From NCBI RefSeq assembly GCF_000023705.1, contig NC_012968.1, forward strand, positions 1,860,001-1,924,000: a stretch of DNA of 64,000 nucleotides. The letters are read 5' to 3'. The stretch is from Methylotenera mobilis JLW8 (GTDB lineage Bacteria > Pseudomonadota > Gammaproteobacteria > Burkholderiales > Methylophilaceae). A program made the translations under genes and the position numbers. Below, one piece after another: positions 28,039 through 36,752 of this stretch. The notes beneath the pieces are model-generated. The model was not told the DNA's origin. It worked only from the letters and a program-made list of their open reading frames with translations, and made no database searches. The stretch's first letter is position 1, and each line of letters begins with the position of its first letter.

Positions 28039-28791
28039 ATGAACCTACCTTTTTTTAAGTACATTTGCTGTATTAATCTAGACTCTCGTCCCGACCGCTG
28101 GGAAGGCATGCAAACCCAGTTTAACAAAGTAAACATTGTAGATGCACAAAGATTTTCTGCGGTGTCATTTGAAAAGCTGCAAAACAACCCGCCGCCAGAA
28201 GGCTTTAAAGCCAAGATTATGGCCGCATTGCAGCGTAAAAATGAAGCAAAAAACGCTGAGCATCAAATCAAAGCCATGTGGGGCTGCTTATCCAGCCACG
28301 TAGCAGTAATTAAGCATGCTAAAGCACAAAACTGGCCGTATGTGCTTATTTTAGAAGATGACTGCGAGTTTGAGCCGTACACCAATACCGTCATGCAACG
28401 TGTCATGGAGCAAGTAAGTGACTTGGATTGGGATATGCTGTACTTAGGCGGTAATCAAAAGAAATATGGCCTACGCCAACGTAAAAGCAAGAACCTGGTT
28501 GCAGTGACTGGCATCACCCTAACCCACGCCTACATGGTGCGAGCCAGCATCTATGACAAAATAATCAATGAGGCACCACAAGCCAACATGACGATTGACG
28601 ACTTTTACGCCAAACAGCTACAGAATCATGTGAAAACTTTGCTGGTAGAGCCGCCAGTAGCCTACCAAGCACCAGATGAAGTCAGCGATATTAGTCAGGT
28701 CGCCAGAAGAAAAAAATACAACTGGAAGAGTCTGCTCAGACGTAGCAAACGTTGGCTAGCAAATGTCAGGTATGGCGCTCAGGCCAGTTAG
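28039..28791 (+). CDS. Family 25 glycosyltransferase (LPS type)
   Basis: 250 residues from ATG 28039; a longer reading frame from 27925 would overlap the previous gene by 68 bp and is less likely. The start YICCINLDSRPDRWEGM is the GT25 signature (INLxxRxDR). WGCLSSHVAVIKHA and YVLILEDDCEFEP give the GCxxSHxxxI and LEDD motifs. GT25 enzymes transfer galactose or glucose in LPS/LOS cores. The next gene, galE, supplies UDP-galactose. Confidence 0.88.
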   Translation: MNLPFFKYICCINLDSRPDRWEGMQTQFNKVNIVDAQRFSAVSFEKLQNNPPPEGFKAKIMAALQRKNEAKNAEHQIKAMWGCLSSHVAVIKHAKAQNWPYVLILEDDCEFEPYTNTVMQRVMEQVSDLDWDMLYLGGNQKKYGLRQRKSKNLVAVTGITLTHAYMVRASIYDKIINEAPQANMTIDDFYAKQLQNHVKTLLVEPPVAYQAPDEVSDISQVARRKKYNWKSLLRRSKRWLANVRYGAQAS

Positions 28792-28813
28792 TTATTGGGA
28801 GTTTAAAAGTCAG

Positions 28814-29797
28814 ATGAAAATACTGTTAGTTGGCGGCGCAGGTTATATTGGTTCGCACATGTTAAAAATGCTGCTGGCTGCTGGCCATCAGGTGGTGACT
28901 TTTGACAATCTATCCAGCGGCTATCGTGATGCAGTGTTGGGTGGTGAGTTTATACAGGGTGACTTGGCTGACACTGTAGCCCTAGACCAGGTATTCACGC
29001 AACACCAGCCAGAAGCTGTAATGCATTTTGCCTCTTACATCCAGGTAGGAGAATCAGTTAAACGCCCTGACATTTACTACCAGAACAATGTCAGCAATAC
29101 GCTTAACCTGCTTAATACCATGGTGAAACATGATGTGAAAAAATTCATTTTTTCATCCACGGCAGCAATCTTTGGCGAGCCTGTTGCAGTGCCAATAGAT
29201 GAACTGCACCCTAAGCAGCCAGTGAATCCCTACGGAAAATCCAAGTGGATGATTGAGCAAGCACTGGCCGACTATGATGTAGCATTCGGCTTAAAGTCGA
29301 TTTGCCTGCGTTATTTCAATGCGGCAGGTGCAGACCCCGAAGGTCAACTTGGCGAGCGCCATGAGCCAGAAACACATCTTATTCCCTTGCTGCTACAGGT
29401 GGCCTCAGGGCGTAAGCCTACCATCAATGTATTTGGCAGAGATTATGATACGGAAGATGGCACTTGCGTTCGCGACTACATCCACGTCGTAGATTTATGC
29501 AAAGCGCATTTACTCGCCCTAAAGAATTTAGAACAACATCAGCAAAGCAATCAATTTAATTTAGGCAACGGCAAAGGTTTTTCTGTACAAGAGGTGATTA
29601 ACACCGTACAGCGAGTGACAGAAAAGGCTATCCACGTCATTGATAGCCCTCGTCGCCAGGGAGATCCTGCACGCCTGATTGCCGACGCGACACGCGCACA
29701 GCGTGAGCTGACATGGCATCCTAGCCTTTCCAGCCTAGACACGATAGTGCAACACGCATGGAACTGGGAACAAAAAGTTACGCGCACAGATCCTTAA
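28814..29797 (+). CDS. galE: UDP-glucose 4-epimerase
   Basis: Interconverts UDP-glucose and UDP-galactose. 327 residues from ATG 28814 (an earlier in-frame start would overlap the GT25 gene). MKILLVGGAGYIGSHMLKML is the NAD-binding loop; FDNLSSGYRDAV, FSSTAAIFGEP, NPYGKSKWMIEQ (Tyr-x-x-x-Lys) and CLRYFNAAGADPEGQLGE are diagnostic. It is the last gene of the rightward LPS run and overlaps the convergent HAD gene by 20 bp at the 3' end. Confidence 0.95.
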   Translation: MKILLVGGAGYIGSHMLKMLLAAGHQVVTFDNLSSGYRDAVLGGEFIQGDLADTVALDQVFTQHQPEAVMHFASYIQVGESVKRPDIYYQNNVSNTLNLLNTMVKHDVKKFIFSSTAAIFGEPVAVPIDELHPKQPVNPYGKSKWMIEQALADYDVAFGLKSICLRYFNAAGADPEGQLGERHEPETHLIPLLLQVASGRKPTINVFGRDYDTEDGTCVRDYIHVVDLCKAHLLALKNLEQHQQSNQFNLGNGKGFSVQEVINTVQRVTEKAIHVIDSPRRQGDPARLIADATRAQRELTWHPSLSSLDTIVQHAWNWEQKVTRTDP

Positions 29798-30437
29798 GTG
29801 CAGGCAACACCAGGATTTGGTGTTCAGCACAATATTGCTGCCAATCTGCTACCTCAGTCCAAGCGCTTAAAAAGACAAAATCCAAGCCTGCGCGAGTTGC
29901 CGCCTCATAATCGTATTTACTATCACCGATAAACAAGGCTGGAAACTGTAAGTGACCATTCGCTTTTTCACGCGCAAGTACCGTGTCTTTATTATCAGGG
30001 CTGCCAAATAATCCACCGTCGAAATACTTGGCTAAATCGCGCTTGACAAATAAAGTGCGGATCTCCTGCTGGTCACCGCCAGACAGTATCATCCAATTAG
30101 CAGATGACGTCGCACGCAACTCAGGCAAGCCATCGGCAACGGCACACTCCATCAGCACCACTTCAAGCTCGCGTGCAAACTCGTCTAACAATACCTGAAC
30201 CGCCTCTTGCGTTGCAGGTTGGTTCAGCACCTCACGCAGATACCAATCAAACTTATGATAGCGAGAAATGCCACCTAAACGCACATGGTAATCAACCAGC
30301 GCCTGTGCCTGCGCATCCGTTGCGCCTAAGCTTTTGGCAGTGCGAAAATACGCCTCGGTTTTCACCAGGTTAGAATCCAGCACAACACCATCGCAATCAA
30401 ACACAATCGTTTTATATTTTGTTATATCTAGCTGCAT
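29778..30437 (-). CDS. HAD-superfamily phosphatase
   Basis: 219 residues from ATG 30437 (AGGGAA lies 5 nt upstream); a TTG at 30461 is less likely. Motif I is VFDCDGVVLDSN, motif II SGGDQ, motif IV FIGDSKYDYEAA. The cap is of the helical C1 type, as in phosphoglycolate phosphatases. It resembles HAD proteins placed with NeuA-like cytidylyltransferases in surface-sugar loci, so it may dephosphorylate a sugar-acid phosphate, but that is inference. It overlaps the convergent galE 3' end. Confidence 0.8.
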   Translation of the reverse strand: MQLDITKYKTIVFDCDGVVLDSNLVKTEAYFRTAKSLGATDAQAQALVDYHVRLGGISRYHKFDWYLREVLNQPATQEAVQVLLDEFARELEVVLMECAVADGLPELRATSSANWMILSGGDQQEIRTLFVKRDLAKYFDGGLFGSPDNKDTVLAREKANGHLQFPALFIGDSKYDYEAATRAGLDFVFLSAWTEVADWQQYCAEHQILVLPALKDLCA

Positions 30438-30488
30438 TAAATTCCCTATAACAATGCCCAATAAAAAAGCTCAAACCCCCAACAAAAA

Positions 30489-30517
30489 GGGCTTTGCACT
30501 AATTTAGTACAAAGCCC
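30489..30517 (-). terminator. Rho-independent terminator after eda
   Basis: GGGCTTTGTACTA and TAGTGCAAAGCCC (minus strand) pair at 12 of 13 positions with a 3-nt loop and are followed by TTTTTGTT. It lies 98 bp past the eda stop codon and upstream of the HAD gene start. Confidence 0.85.
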
Positions 30518-30614
30518 ATTTAGTATAAAGCCTCAGATAGCGTGTAAGTCAGCTAGTAAGATAAATGCTGATATGAAGCTGGAATGACACTCACTCACAG
30601 CTCAGCCCATTCAA

Positions 30615-31241
30615 TTAAGCAGCTTTAATTGCACTCGCTTCTTTAGCCAATTTAGTGATGTGTGCCCAGTCACCGCGCGCAACAGCATCAGCTGGTGTTA
30701 ACCATGTACCACCGCAAACCACAACGTTAGGTAGTGCCAAGAACTGTGGTGCGCTTTCAACCGTTACGCCGCCAGTTGGGCAGAATTTCACATCACCGAA
30801 TGGGCCAGCAAAGCCCTTTAACAGGTTAATACCGCCTACAGCAACAGCTGGGAATAGTTTTAAGAAGTAGTAATCATCAGCATTCGCCATCATGATTTCA
30901 GAACCGGTAGAAACGCCTGGTAATAATGGCAAACCGATTTTACGTGCGTACTGACCCAACTCACTGGTGTAACCTGGGCTTACCGCAAACTGACAACCAG
31001 CGTCTTTAGAAGCTTGTGCATCTTTAAGATTACGTACAGTACCTGAACCCAAAATCGCATCTGGTACGTGTTTAGCAATTTGCTCCATACCAGCTAATGC
31101 GCATGAAGTACGCAATGTTACTTCTAATACCTTGATACCACCTTCAAGTAGCGCTTCTGCCATTGGCACAGCATCTTCTACGCGGTTAATCACAATCACT
31201 GGAATCACTGGGCCGTGATTAGCTAAATCTAATGTACTCAT
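30615..31241 (-). CDS. eda: KDPG/KHG aldolase
   Basis: Cleaves 2-keto-3-deoxy-6-phosphogluconate to pyruvate and glyceraldehyde-3-phosphate. 208 residues. VLEVTLRTSCALAGME carries the catalytic Glu, the Schiff-base Lys is in YYFLKLFPAVAVGG, and FCPTGGVTVESAPQFL closes the site. It follows edd after 176 bp. In RuMP-cycle methylotrophs the Edd-Eda pair cleaves hexose made from formaldehyde; I cannot show that use from this window alone. Confidence 0.97.
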   Translation of the reverse strand: MSTLDLANHGPVIPVIVINRVEDAVPMAEALLEGGIKVLEVTLRTSCALAGMEQIAKHVPDAILGSGTVRNLKDAQASKDAGCQFAVSPGYTSELGQYARKIGLPLLPGVSTGSEIMMANADDYYFLKLFPAVAVGGINLLKGFAGPFGDVKFCPTGGVTVESAPQFLALPNVVVCGGTWLTPADAVARGDWAHITKLAKEASAIKAA

Positions 31242-31316
31242 GTTTTCTACCTATGATATTAATTTAATTCGACTCCCGCTTACGCGTGAATCATGTGTTT
31301 AAAATTTTCAGAACTA

Positions 31317-31327
31317 GAAACCGTTTC
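31317..31327. promoter_or_regulatory. Short palindrome between edd and eda, possible operator
   Basis: GAAAC, central C, GTTTC lies 76 bp before eda, and a related CAAACGGTT is found at the edd stop. The shape recalls LacI/FruR-type sites, but an 11-bp palindrome is short enough to arise by chance. Confidence 0.3.
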
Positions 31328-31417
31328 AAAATTAATTTAGGCAAGGCACTTGAGCGCAGACTGTACGAACAGAACGGCAAGCGAAAGTAACGCCGCATAA
31401 ATTATATTTTCAAACGG

Positions 31418-33232
31418 TTATAACCAGGTGACGGCGCCTTCTTCTGCTGACAGTACGTTTTTACGCATACCACCAAACAATTCACGACCAAAACCATGCG
31501 CGTTACTATGGCGTTTGTTATCAGACAGCTCGGCAAACTCACGCTCTGCCCACTCATCTTCATCCACCAGCACATTCACCATACCAACGGTTGCATTTAA
31601 GCGAATAATGTCGCCATCACGCACCTTGGCTAATGGGCCACCAGCTGAAGCCTCAGGGCTTAAATGGATAGCAGCAGGAATCTTGCCTGATGCACCACTC
31701 ATACGACCGTCAGTCACAATCGCAACTTTAAAGCCTTTATTCTGCAGCACAGCCATCGGCGGGGTTAGTTTATGCAACTCTGGCATACCATTGGCTTTAG
31801 GGCCTTGGAAACGCACCACAGCCACGAAGTCTTTTTCTAACTCACCACGGTCAAAAGCGGCCAATAACTCTTCTTGTGCATCAAACACAATCGCCGGTGC
31901 TTCAATAATGTGACGGTCTTCAGGCACTGCTGAAATCTTAATCACGCTACGGCCCAAGTTACCTTTAAGTAAGCGTAAACCACCTGACTCATTGAATGGG
32001 AATGCCGCGGTACGCACGATGGTTTCATCGCTGCTTTCTTTTGGCAGGTCTTTCCACACTACTTTGTTTTCTTCTTTAACTGGCAATTTACCGTATTCAC
32101 GTAAACCACCATGCGCAACCGTCAGCACATCCGGGAACATGTAACCAGCATCAATCAACTCACGAATCACAAATGCAGGGCCGCCAGCCGCTTGGAACTC
32201 GTTCACGTCAGCTTTACCGTTCGGGTAAACACTCGCCAACAATGGTGTGGTTTTCGCCAAGTGGTAGAAGTCGGTCCAGTCAATGATAATCCCTGCGGCG
32301 CGCGCAATCGCTACCCAGTGAATCAAATGGTTGGTTGAACCACCAGTCGCAAGCAAGGCCACCATCGCGTTCACAATCACGTGCTCATCCACCATACGAC
32401 CAATTGGCGTAAAGTTTTTGTTTTTAACGTTGTTCAAAACCATTTTCACAGACTCACGCGTTAACAACTCGCGTAAACCTTCGTGTGGATGCACAAATGC
32501 AGCACCTGGCACATGTAAGCCCATGGCTTCCATCAACATTTGGTTACTATTGGCTGTACCGTAGAAAGTACAGGTACCTGCACCGTGGTAAGCAGCAGAT
32601 TCAGATGCAAGCAACTCTTCGCGCCCTACTTTACCTTGTGCATATTGCTCACGTACTTTAGATTTAGTGGTGTTATCAATACCGGTGCTCATCGGGCCTG
32701 CCGGTACGAATACACATGGCAAATGACCAAACTGTAAGGCACCGATTAATAGGCCTGGTACGATTTTATCGCACACGCCCAATAACAAAGCGGCATCAAA
32801 CACATCGTGTGAAAGCGCAACCGCCGTGCTCATGGCAATCGTGTCACGGCTAAACAGTGACAGCTCCATGCCAGGCTCACCTTGGGTAATGCCATCACAC
32901 ATTGCAGGCACGCCGCCTGCCACTTGCACTGTAGCGCCATATTTATGGGCTTCATCGCGAATAATATCTGGGTAGTTCACATACGGCTGATGTGCTGAAA
33001 GCATCTCGTTGTATGCAGTGACAATACCAATATTAGGTGCTTTTTCTACTACAACACGTAACTTATCATTTGCTGGCATCGCAGCAAAAGCGTGCGCAAC
33101 GTTGGCGCAACCCAGACGGTCAGCACCGCGTGGTCGATTGACAATATCATCCAAACGGTTCAAATAAGCCGTACGCGTTGGGCGGCTTTTTTCAATAATA
33201 CGTTCAGTAACTTCTATATGGGACTGTTTCAT
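31418..33232 (-). CDS. edd: 6-phosphogluconate dehydratase
   Basis: Dehydrates 6-phosphogluconate to KDPG (IlvD/Edd [4Fe-4S] family). About 604 residues from ATG 33232; an in-frame GTG at 33244 would add four. SRPTRTAYLNRL at the start, GVCDKIVPGLLIGALQFGHLP with a cluster Cys, GTCTFYGTANSNQMLMEAMG with a second Cys, and TDGRMSGASGKIPAAIHLSPE are diagnostic of Edd rather than IlvD. The gene precedes eda on the same strand. Confidence 0.97.
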   Translation of the reverse strand: MKQSHIEVTERIIEKSRPTRTAYLNRLDDIVNRPRGADRLGCANVAHAFAAMPANDKLRVVVEKAPNIGIVTAYNEMLSAHQPYVNYPDIIRDEAHKYGATVQVAGGVPAMCDGITQGEPGMELSLFSRDTIAMSTAVALSHDVFDAALLLGVCDKIVPGLLIGALQFGHLPCVFVPAGPMSTGIDNTTKSKVREQYAQGKVGREELLASESAAYHGAGTCTFYGTANSNQMLMEAMGLHVPGAAFVHPHEGLRELLTRESVKMVLNNVKNKNFTPIGRMVDEHVIVNAMVALLATGGSTNHLIHWVAIARAAGIIIDWTDFYHLAKTTPLLASVYPNGKADVNEFQAAGGPAFVIRELIDAGYMFPDVLTVAHGGLREYGKLPVKEENKVVWKDLPKESSDETIVRTAAFPFNESGGLRLLKGNLGRSVIKISAVPEDRHIIEAPAIVFDAQEELLAAFDRGELEKDFVAVVRFQGPKANGMPELHKLTPPMAVLQNKGFKVAIVTDGRMSGASGKIPAAIHLSPEASAGGPLAKVRDGDIIRLNATVGMVNVLVDEDEWAEREFAELSDNKRHSNAHGFGRELFGGMRKNVLSAEEGAVTWL

Positions 33233-33358
33233 AATTTTAGACACTCTACTCAGATAACTGACTTAACTAGCGGAACTTAATAATAAAAATGACTTACTAA
33301 GTTAATGACAAACCTCAACCCCGATTATCGCTAAACTAAGGCTTATCGTCAAACAAAA

Positions 33359-33375
33359 GCCGCTGATTTAGCGGC
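33359..33375 (-). terminator. Terminator after the carbamoyltransferase gene
   Basis: GCCGCT, loop GATTT on the plus strand, AGCGGC form a perfect 6-bp stem. On the minus strand it is followed by TTTTGTTTG. It lies 41 bp past the carbamoyltransferase stop codon and separates the LPS run from edd. Confidence 0.75.
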
Positions 33376-33415
33376 CTGTTTGATATAAATTTAGACTTAA
33401 TTGATTGATATCAAA

Positions 33416-35134
33416 TCATTTTTTTGTCACTAAGACATCTTCCATCATTAAATACTCCAGGTCGCAGCCGTAGAACATATTCAAGGCATCTGTCGGTGAG
33501 CAAATCATGGGTTCGCCACGGCGGTTCAATGAAGTATTCAGCACCACAGGTACCCCGCGCAACTGTTCCAAATGCTCAATCAGCTCGTAATAACGCGGGT
33601 TGGTTTCGCGGGTGACCACTTGCGCACGCGCAGTACCGTCCTCATGCACCACCTCGGGAATACGTGACTTCCAATGCTCAGCAACATCAAAGGTAAACGT
33701 CATATATGGTGCAGGATGCTCGGTTTGCAAAATATCCGGCGCAACACGGTCTAACATGCTCGGGCAGAATGGACGCCAGCGCTCACGGTATTTAATCTGC
33801 GCATTGATGCGATCGGCCACACCTGGATAGCTAGGGTCACCTAAAATACTACGGCAACCTAACGAGCGCGGACCAAACTCCATTCGGCCTTGCAACCATG
33901 CTAGCGGATTACCGCTCGCCAACAACTCGGCCGCTTTTTGCGGAGCATTTTCTACACGGGTGAAGATTGGTTTCTCTGGGTGCGCTTCACAGGCCGCCAC
34001 ACATTCATCCGAAGTGAAGGCTGGACCTAAGTAGGCATGCTCCATCTTCTGCACGGTGTCGCCCGCTAAGTGCGCAGCATAAGTGGCAGCGCCCAATGAA
34101 GTACCGTTATCGCCAGATGCTGGCTGCACAAACAGCTCTTTCACATGAGGCATCGCGATAATGCGCTGATTCAACTTCACGTTCAGCGCAACACCGCCAG
34201 CCATAGCAATGCGGCCGGTTTCCTTGATAATGTCACCAAGGTAGTAATCAATCATTTTCAGTGCAACATCTTCTAGCAGCGCCTGCACAGAAGCAGCGTA
34301 ATGGATGTATGGGTCATCAATCTCATCGCCATGACGCTTAGGACCTAGCCACTCAATCAACTCTGGCGTGAAGTAATAGCCTTTACCATTCTCTTTATAG
34401 CGACGCAAACCAACCACGTTTACCAGTTTGGTGTTGACACGCAAGTCACCATCTTCAAATGTGATTAGCTTAGACAAATCATATTTGCTGGCATCCCCAT
34501 ATGGCGCCATGCCCATAACTTTAAACTCGCCATCCAGCATCTCAAAACCGAGATACTCGGTAATCGCACCGTACATGCCGCCTAAAGAGTCCGGGTCATA
34601 AAACTCTTTGATTTTATGGATCTTGCCGTTCTCGCCGTAGCCAAAAAAAGTAGTCGCGTACTCGCCCTTACCATCAATACCTACAATCGCTGTTTTTTCT
34701 TTAAAGCCGCTTAAATGATAAGCACTGGAGGCGTGTGCCAAGTGGTGTTCAACCGGCACGAATTTGGCATTAGTTAAGCCTAAATCCGCCATCAATTTCA
34801 ATGATTTATCACGGTTACGACGGAAACGGCGGTTACCGTTAAAAATAGCGTCCAATGCACGATCAGGTGCATACCAGTGGCGCTTGGCATAGTGCCAACG
34901 CGCGTTTGTGCTCAAAGGGATTTCCGCATAGGGGAAAGCAACAATATCCACATCTTCAGCCTTAACTCCCGCTTGCTTTAAGCAGAACTTGGCAGCCTCA
35001 TACGGAAATTGATTCTTGGCGTGCTTATCTCTAATAAAACGCTCTTCTTCAGCTGCAGCAATCACTTTACCATCGACCAATATAGCAGCCGAAGCATCGT
35101 GACCTAAAGCACCAGATAAACCTAATACAATCAT
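33416..35134 (-). CDS. NodU/WapO-type carbamoyltransferase
   Basis: 572 residues. The TsaD-like N-terminal domain starts MIVLGLSGALGHDASAAILVDG, with the metal-binding VEHHLAHASSAYHLSGF near 127-143 and GIDGKGEY. MAGGVALNVKLNQ follows in the middle. The C-terminal carbamoyltransferase domain holds GRMEFGPRSLGCRSILGDP and RERWRPFCPSML. The family transfers a carbamoyl group from carbamoyl phosphate (made by CarAB) to a sugar; in P. aeruginosa WapO carbamoylates the core heptose. Downstream of LPS kinases on the same strand, so LPS core O-carbamoylation is the best inference. Confidence 0.88.
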   Translation of the reverse strand: MIVLGLSGALGHDASAAILVDGKVIAAAEEERFIRDKHAKNQFPYEAAKFCLKQAGVKAEDVDIVAFPYAEIPLSTNARWHYAKRHWYAPDRALDAIFNGNRRFRRNRDKSLKLMADLGLTNAKFVPVEHHLAHASSAYHLSGFKEKTAIVGIDGKGEYATTFFGYGENGKIHKIKEFYDPDSLGGMYGAITEYLGFEMLDGEFKVMGMAPYGDASKYDLSKLITFEDGDLRVNTKLVNVVGLRRYKENGKGYYFTPELIEWLGPKRHGDEIDDPYIHYAASVQALLEDVALKMIDYYLGDIIKETGRIAMAGGVALNVKLNQRIIAMPHVKELFVQPASGDNGTSLGAATYAAHLAGDTVQKMEHAYLGPAFTSDECVAACEAHPEKPIFTRVENAPQKAAELLASGNPLAWLQGRMEFGPRSLGCRSILGDPSYPGVADRINAQIKYRERWRPFCPSMLDRVAPDILQTEHPAPYMTFTFDVAEHWKSRIPEVVHEDGTARAQVVTRETNPRYYELIEHLEQLRGVPVVLNTSLNRRGEPMICSPTDALNMFYGCDLEYLMMEDVLVTKK

Positions 35135-35194
35135 GCGATTACTTTCAAATTATGTTCTTACGCAAATACCGTTTTTATGACTAATACAATTTCC

Positions 35195-35220
35195 GCTATT
35201 TTACTGGCTTAAGCTATTTT
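35195..35220. repeat. Direct repeat straddling a stop codon
   Basis: GCTATTTT occurs at 35195 and 35213 (period 18). The second copy is inside the last codons of the two-lobed kinase gene, the first past its stop. Only eight bases match, so chance is possible. Confidence 0.4.
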
Positions 35221-36726
35221 TGCACGAATTAAAATATTATCTTCTGCACACAAGCCGTTTTGCCCGTATTTTTCAGCAAAAGCTTGTTTCAATAACGTCA
35301 ATGTTTCGGCGTCATCCGCCCAGTTTTTCATCAGTCTTTTCAAATCCTTGATATGCTGCAACTTGAACCATGCTGTAGCCAACCAGTGCAAGGGGTAGGC
35401 ATTCATGCTATCCAAATCAATCAGCAGCGGCGCACCATCCACTATTTTAATATTCGTGGCCTTGCAGTCCCCATGCGCAAACTGGAGTAAATACATTTTA
35501 TAAAACAATGCCGCCAGATTCTGCGCCACTGTTTTTTTAGCTTGCAAGCTCACGGTCTGTGCAAAATACTGCTGCGCATCCGGCGCTTCAACATAGGCAC
35601 TCACAAAATATGCACGGCGCCGCAGGCAGCCCCAGCGCTCTTCTACCAGCGCAATCGGTGCTGGCGTCAAAATGCCGGAAATCATCAGGCGATAGGCATT
35701 AGCCCACGACTTGGCCGCCCTAGTGCTACGTAACGCACGATTCAAGCCATGCCAAAAATTCTTGATGTTGTAACGCTTAATCACCACAGCGCTACCTGCT
35801 ACGCTAGCTTTTGCCACCGTACAGGTGTTGCCATTCTTGAAGTTGGCAGCTTTATCCAGCAAGGCGCCATCCAAGATTTGTACTGCAAAATCTTCCACCC
35901 TAAACGCACTGGCAACAGCAATAAAAGACTTGGCGCTAGTGGCTACTTTAACGTCGGTACAAGTTCTAAACACTTTCTTATCCGCATAGCCACTCGCAAC
36001 CTGTCGGCGTATTTTCTGCGTTAACCGCCAGATTTTAGCTTCAGCCTGATGTGAGCTCTGCTTCCCTAAACGCTCGCAGTACAGCCTATACAACTCTGGA
36101 ATATGGTGATCATCCAGCACATCCATTTTAGAAAACAGTGTAGCGAGATTTTGCTGCTGCGCATGTGATGCAAACAAACGTGGCATGCGACGAATGCCAT
36201 CTCCATCCAAGGTGAATACCTTGGCACCTCGACCATCACCTGCCGTAGTAGCTTGTAGCAAAAAATTCTTTAAGTACAAATCTGTTTGCAGCAAGCCCGC
36301 CTGATGGTGCGCAGCCACCTCCAGCACTAGTTTTTTCGCCAGTTGCAGACGTGCGGCTGCATCCAGGGCTAATTCACTCCAACACACTTCTGCATTTTTT
36401 GCTGGCGTAATCGCTTGCAATATCAACACATACTGCTGTTTATCTTGCGACAACCCCGTGAACAACAATGGCGGCGTGGCAATGTTGGCATGCTGCAACG
36501 ACGCTACGCCCTGCTTATCTCGCGCCCAATACTTCGCCGCACCTTGTCCAAAAAATAGTTTGGCATACACCCACTGCCCGCACCACATGCCCTGGCACAC
36601 TAAGCGCTTGGCTGGCACGACACGCACCACATCAAGAATCTCCAGCACGGTGCCATCGGCCAGTGTAATGGCGTGATGCTCGAGGCCAAATTGCTCCAAC
36701 TTTAACGCAGTTGCGGTTGTATTCAT
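35209..36726 (-). CDS. Protein with two kinase-fold (LPS kinase-like) halves
   Basis: 505 residues made of two lipopolysaccharide-kinase-like halves. The N-terminal half has LLQTDLYLKNFLLQ and later FTLDGDGIRR as the catalytic and metal-binding loops. The C-terminal half (from about 270) has FAHGDCKATNIKIVDGAPLLIDLDSM, i.e. the canonical HGD...N and DLD motifs. This layout resembles P. aeruginosa PA5006 in the wap/waa cluster. It probably phosphorylates the LPS core or an intermediate. It lies between the oxygenase gene (26-bp gap) and the carbamoyltransferase gene. Confidence 0.75.
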   Translation of the reverse strand: MNTTATALKLEQFGLEHHAITLADGTVLEILDVVRVVPAKRLVCQGMWCGQWVYAKLFFGQGAAKYWARDKQGVASLQHANIATPPLLFTGLSQDKQQYVLILQAITPAKNAEVCWSELALDAAARLQLAKKLVLEVAAHHQAGLLQTDLYLKNFLLQATTAGDGRGAKVFTLDGDGIRRMPRLFASHAQQQNLATLFSKMDVLDDHHIPELYRLYCERLGKQSSHQAEAKIWRLTQKIRRQVASGYADKKVFRTCTDVKVATSAKSFIAVASAFRVEDFAVQILDGALLDKAANFKNGNTCTVAKASVAGSAVVIKRYNIKNFWHGLNRALRSTRAAKSWANAYRLMISGILTPAPIALVEERWGCLRRRAYFVSAYVEAPDAQQYFAQTVSLQAKKTVAQNLAALFYKMYLLQFAHGDCKATNIKIVDGAPLLIDLDSMNAYPLHWLATAWFKLQHIKDLKRLMKNWADDAETLTLLKQAFAEKYGQNGLCAEDNILIRAKIA

Positions 36727-36752
36727 TGCTGATTAAATACGCTCAGACTTAA

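Noticed and set aside
29778-30437. Calling the HAD protein GmhB to complete heptose synthesis
   Set aside because: It has a C1-cap phosphoglycolate-phosphatase-like sequence and lacks the GmhB N-terminal pattern.
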